Of a stretch of 16,874 nt of DNA, positions 14,801 to 16,874 are shown one piece after another; position 1 is the stretch's first letter, and every line of letters starts with the position of its first letter. The position numbers were made by a program, and so were the translations under genes. The stretch lies in the NCBI GenBank assembly GCA_903834675.1, contig CAILKC010000857.1, positions 1 to 16,874 on the forward strand, in the 5' to 3' direction. This stretch comes from an uncultured Victivallales bacterium (GTDB taxonomy: Bacteria > Verrucomicrobiota > Lentisphaeria > Oligosphaerales > JAFGRS01). Under the pieces are notes generated by a model. The model did not search any database, was not told the origin of the DNA, and worked only from the letters and a program-made list of their open reading frames with translations.

Positions 14801-15467
14801 GTCGGACAAGGCTGACGAGGCCCAGTACGCCGCGGCGCGGCGCTTTGTCCGCAGCTTGTACGCGCTGGCGCAGGTAACCGCTCCCGTGACCGCAGCAGCC
14901 CCCGACGGGGAGGCGTTGCCGCTGACCGAGACCCGAGTCTGGCGCACGGGCGACGCGCTGGTGTTTGGCCTGTGGCGCCAGATGCAGTGCGACTGGTTCT
15001 CCCCCACGGCGGGAACCCTAGCCGGCGCGCCGCAGCCCGCCCGCATCACCCTGCCGACCCCCAGATATGTCTACGACCTCCGCCAGGGCAAGTACCTCGG
15101 ACACACCGCCGAGATCGAGACCTCCCTGCGCTGGGGCCGCGCCAATTTCTTCCTGGCCGTGCCAGAACGGCTCGGCGCGGTCGAAGTGCAACTCAGTTCG
15201 CCACAGCCCAGTCCCGGGGCGTTACTGCAGGCGCAAGTTACCCTGGCGGGAGCCGGCCAAGGCGGTGCCCGTCAGGCGGTATACGCCGAGGTCATCGACC
15301 CCGATGGCAACCCTGCGGCGTGGGGCGGCCGGACGCTGATCCTCGAAAACGGGCACGGCCGGATGAGCGTCCCGGTAGCCTACAACGCCGAGCCGGGCCG
15401 CTGGCGGTTGCGGGTCACCGAACTGTTCAGCCATGCCTCCACCGAAGCCACCTGGCGCGTCCGCTGA
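11862..15467 (+). CDS. Very large secreted GH42-like glycoside hydrolase
   Basis: A protein of 1201 aa from GTG 11862. Signal peptide: RRLLWLVSALFAVALGARA then ATTEQ. Residues about 30-250 form an unassigned alpha/beta domain (FFVNPGAYTGEWF, DAIFFGGSKGDEFF). Residues about 250-450 are beta-sandwich-like. Residues about 455-790 look like a clan GH-A barrel of the GH42 beta-galactosidase type: FLQWDTPTDVLAGYAW, CYSLGDEG (Glu572), YRGYLQAQYGTIERLNASWN, TGFEGTGGF (Glu672) and VWYWMWTG. Glu572 and Glu672 are candidate acid/base and nucleophile. Residues about 800-930 resemble the GH42 trimerisation domain (LLLPLTQAV, AFVEAGGTVIADVRPGVFDG). The last 270 or so residues are beta-rich. GH42 enzymes are usually about 650-700 aa, so this is unusually long. 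The family is likely; the substrate is unknown. Confidence 0.75.
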   Translation: MNYATSRRLLWLVSALFAVALGARAATTEQEVEEDQSLATKLVTPHRPWARGYVGGAPRALFFVNPGAYTGEWFAPETRLREVVELAQRVDLEADAIFFGGSKGDEFFGLELGRRRAERLLAQPYQVYVFANARFEKLPPQFQFLIMEQVAKGAGLVCCGPTATEFMTAKRRLPAPVPWLMDGLPELDGKAPTDVLSAYRLGAGRGVRLGYEPWALTPKSEFSYAAVAEYDYRLLWVARCVLWAAGREGAVSVAFRARAEGGPVPPPPAWVVEIARTATAPSRLQVDINVRRRSDGWILALEEESLSLEVERPGAVPVALPRLRAGAYVIDAIVRSRRGVEAFAATAFEVTSPFGVEAVRLDQSFAERGDTLTGCAVLRGPVPAGSQLRLCFRDSFDRVLEQRDLLAPLEENAKLPFKYQPGPHDTILMRCQAVLRFEGREVDAGEGSFYVPERRRGQFNFLQWDTPTDVLAGYAWQQMRQAGMNLCLVGSFGQAKAIPALAASDIALVPYTTRILDPKDPNGVMQVRGENGNNTTLCWNDAPAIDQYVRRIVDRQAKHREHGVFCYSLGDEGVTQGCCVHPACIQAYRGYLQAQYGTIERLNASWNATYAAFTEVALLDPKDNMETAARDKGLYARWYDRQAFSRWNLMQFSGRFVKAFRDLDPQALTGFEGTGGFGDDFDTILGINTFYSPYPGLGDDIIRAAAPRALIRANWMGYSKTADALTDAAWRMVMRNMDSVWYWMWTGIGSWRGYVTPTLDFYPATAELTAEMTPVRRGLGDLLLQAQPVHSGIAVFYSLPSALAHGLDGSAGYVGAEATHQAWLRLTSELGLDARYLTQAMLRQGALRPSEFRLLLLPLTQAVAADEAELIRAFVEAGGTVIADVRPGVFDGHCKPTTPGSLEALFGIRRSGRGAPLIKPLDLKLQFGGKELLLQTPASRLDPGIEVAGAQALGQVDGTPVMLINTVGRGRAILLNFQVLSDKADEAQYAAARRFVRSLYALAQVTAPVTAAAPDGEALPLTETRVWRTGDALVFGLWRQMQCDWFSPTAGTLAGAPQPARITLPTPRYVYDLRQGKYLGHTAEIETSLRWGRANFFLAVPERLGAVEVQLSSPQPSPGALLQAQVTLAGAGQGGARQAVYAEVIDPDGNPAAWGGRTLILENGHGRMSVPVAYNAEPGRWRLRVTELFSHASTEATWRVR

Positions 15468-15518
15468 GGCGTAGGGCAGGTGATCGGAAATCACAAACCT
15501 GAGATGGAGCCCCCGAAT

Positions 15519-16739
15519 ATGTTGGCAAACCCTACATGCCGCCGCGCCGCCATGGGCCTTCTTCTGCTGGCCGTGCTGGGCTGGATCCCCGTCGCACGCG
15601 GCGCGCCGGAGGCCGGGCGTCCGCCGCCGGTTTCCATACAGGAGCGTGCCCCCACCTACCGGACCGGCTTGAAGGAGGGTCACCGCGAGCACAAGTGGGA
15701 GGAGCGCAGTGTGTTGCTGGACTCCGGCAAGGTCGCTTACACCATCAAGTACTCGTCCTGCGTCGATCCCTCCCACCCCGGGGTCCGGGTCTACGATGAA
15801 GGCTACCTCGGCATGCCGATGCCCTGCGCCGCGAACTGGTATCACTCGGGCTTCTTCTTCCTCCGGGTCAACGGCCAGGATGTCGGCGAGTCGCCGCTGC
15901 TCGACCTGCGGGTCACCGAGCGCGGTGAGCGTGGCGCCTTCCACCTGGTCTGGGAGACCGCCGACGCCCGCGTCCGAGTCCAGTTCCTCACCACCAGCGG
16001 TTCGGAAAGGCTGCTGTGTCAGGTGACCTGCCTGCCCAAGGAGGGCAAGAAGATCGAGACGCTCGAGGTGCTGTGCCGCTGCTACCCGAGCTACTTCACC
16101 AGCCACAACCGCCGCCAGGGCGACCGCACGCTGATCACGCCGCGCACCGCCGAGCACGAACCCGCGACCGTGGCGCTCGATCCCGCTACCGATAGTTACC
16201 TGCTCTATCTGGACGGTGTCTTCGACGTGGCCAAGGGCGAGGGCGACGGCCCCTGCGCCCTGCTCTTCCTGCCCGAGGAGATCGCCTCGGGCACCGTCCA
16301 ACTCACCAACTACCCCGTCAACACTACGCTGAAAGCATCTCCCGGAGCCCTGCGCCTGCGCTTCGCCTTCTGGGATTTCAAGGGCCGCACCAACGCCGAG
16401 GCGACCGAGTTCCTCAAGCAGAATGGAAAAGCGGCCAGCGACGAACTGCGGGCGCTGGACTTCCGGCCGCCGCTCCTGGCCGCCTTCACTGCCGGAGCCA
16501 TCCCCGCCGAACTGAAGGCCCTGCTGACCGCCGCCGCCGCGGACGGTGAGCGCTTGCAGCCAGCCGCCGAGGAGCTGGTCGGTAAGTTGCTGGACAGCCA
16601 GCGTCGCGCCGACGCTGGCGACTGGGCCGCCGAAGCGGAGTTCGCCCAGCAATTCGCCGACTACGACGCCATGCGCTGGAAGCTGCGCATCTACGGCCTG
16701 CTCAACACCCCCGTCGAGCCCGCCCCGGCGAAGCCCTGA
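15519..16739 (+). CDS. Secreted protein of unknown family
   Basis: A protein of 406 aa from ATG 15519, with GATGGAG ending nine bases before; the frame is also open from GTG 15480. It has a clear signal peptide, RRAAMGLLLLAVLGWIPVARG then APEAG. The next 270 residues or so are beta-rich with aromatic strands (EERSVLLDSGKVAYTIKYSS, WYHSGFFFLRVNGQDVG, FHLVWETADARVRVQF, DSYLLYLDGVFDV) and several cysteines (in VTCLP, LCRCYP). Strands of this kind look like a beta-sandwich of the galactose-mutarotase or carbohydrate-binding type, but no family was recognised. The last 110 residues or so are helical. It lies 51 nt after the GH42-like gene and is probably co-expressed, so it may modify or bind the same substrate; that is inference. 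Confidence 0.7.
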   Translation: MLANPTCRRAAMGLLLLAVLGWIPVARGAPEAGRPPPVSIQERAPTYRTGLKEGHREHKWEERSVLLDSGKVAYTIKYSSCVDPSHPGVRVYDEGYLGMPMPCAANWYHSGFFFLRVNGQDVGESPLLDLRVTERGERGAFHLVWETADARVRVQFLTTSGSERLLCQVTCLPKEGKKIETLEVLCRCYPSYFTSHNRRQGDRTLITPRTAEHEPATVALDPATDSYLLYLDGVFDVAKGEGDGPCALLFLPEEIASGTVQLTNYPVNTTLKASPGALRLRFAFWDFKGRTNAEATEFLKQNGKAASDELRALDFRPPLLAAFTAGAIPAELKALLTAAAADGERLQPAAEELVGKLLDSQRRADAGDWAAEAEFAQQFADYDAMRWKLRIYGLLNTPVEPAPAKP

Positions 16740-16740
16740 G

Positions 16741-16874
16741 CGGCCACTGCCCGAGCGGCCCCGGGCGGTCCAAAAAGATGGAGCGGCCGCGGCGCGCGGC
16801 CACTGCCCACGAGGCCGTGGGCGGTCCAAAGAGATGGAGCGGCCGCGGCGCGCGGCCACTGCCCACGAGGCCGT
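16741..16874. repeat. 56-bp tandem repeat array, 2.4 copies seen, running off the window
   Basis: Unit 1 is 16741-16796, unit 2 is 16797-16852 and unit 3 begins at 16853 and is cut by the window edge. The units differ only in the ten bases at the apex of a hairpin and at one other base. Each unit has a stem ACTGCCC/GGGCGGT (16746-16769, 16802-16825) and a second hairpin GGCCGCG-GCG-CGCGGCC across the unit junction (16785-16801, 16841-16857). The array begins directly after the preceding stop codon. The 56-bp period is not a multiple of three, so it is not a coding repeat, and there are no unique spacers, so it is not CRISPR. Confidence 0.9.

Noticed and set aside
16741..16874. CRISPR array
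   Set aside because: The repeats are contiguous 56-bp units with no variable spacers, and no cas gene is present.

Overview
This is a high-GC window from a bacterium with frequent GTG starts. Every convincing gene lies on the plus strand. The gene set is a tetratricopeptide giant, a double-FHA membrane protein, several secreted carbohydrate-active or carbohydrate-binding proteins and a nucleoside-hydrolase relative. This mix is typical of free-living glycan degraders of the PVC group (Planctomycetota, Lentisphaerota, Kiritimatiellota) or neighbours such as Hydrogenedentota and Armatimonadota. That placement is an inference from gene content; there is no rRNA or other phylogenetic marker here.

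Layout: (1) 1-300 is a leader with a 52-nt imperfect hairpin and four tandem copies of GAACCCG. (2) 301-5115 holds an exported TPR protein, a cellobiose-2-epimerase-like sugar epimerase and a LarE-type sulfur transferase. (3) 5243-9563 holds three genes, the last two joined by ATGA stop/start overlaps: a cytoplasmic clan GH-D (alpha-galactosidase-like) glycosidase, a divergent nucleoside hydrolase and a secreted protein with a discoidin-like C-terminus. (4) 9564-9893 is a 330-nt gap with a possible three-way-junction RNA fold and a perfect 16-bp palindrome. (5) 9894-16739 holds a tail-anchored protein with two FHA domains, a secreted CBM9-like protein, a very large secreted GH42-like protein and a secreted protein of unknown family. 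(6) 16741 to the window end is a 56-bp tandem repeat with two hairpins per unit, running off the window.

Reading of the locus: extracellular or periplasmic proteins (GH42-like, CBM9-like, discoidin-like) would bind and cut a glycan. The cytoplasmic GH-D enzyme and the epimerase would process the released sugars. LarE points to a nickel-pincer-nucleotide enzyme elsewhere in the genome, possibly a LarA-type hydroxy-acid or sugar-acid racemase. The FHA protein suggests phosphothreonine signalling at the membrane. No transporter, SusC/SusD pair, sigma/anti-sigma pair, kinase, transposase, tRNA or CRISPR array is visible. The most distinctive parts are the structured non-coding elements, the altered active site of the nucleoside hydrolase and the unassigned secreted protein.
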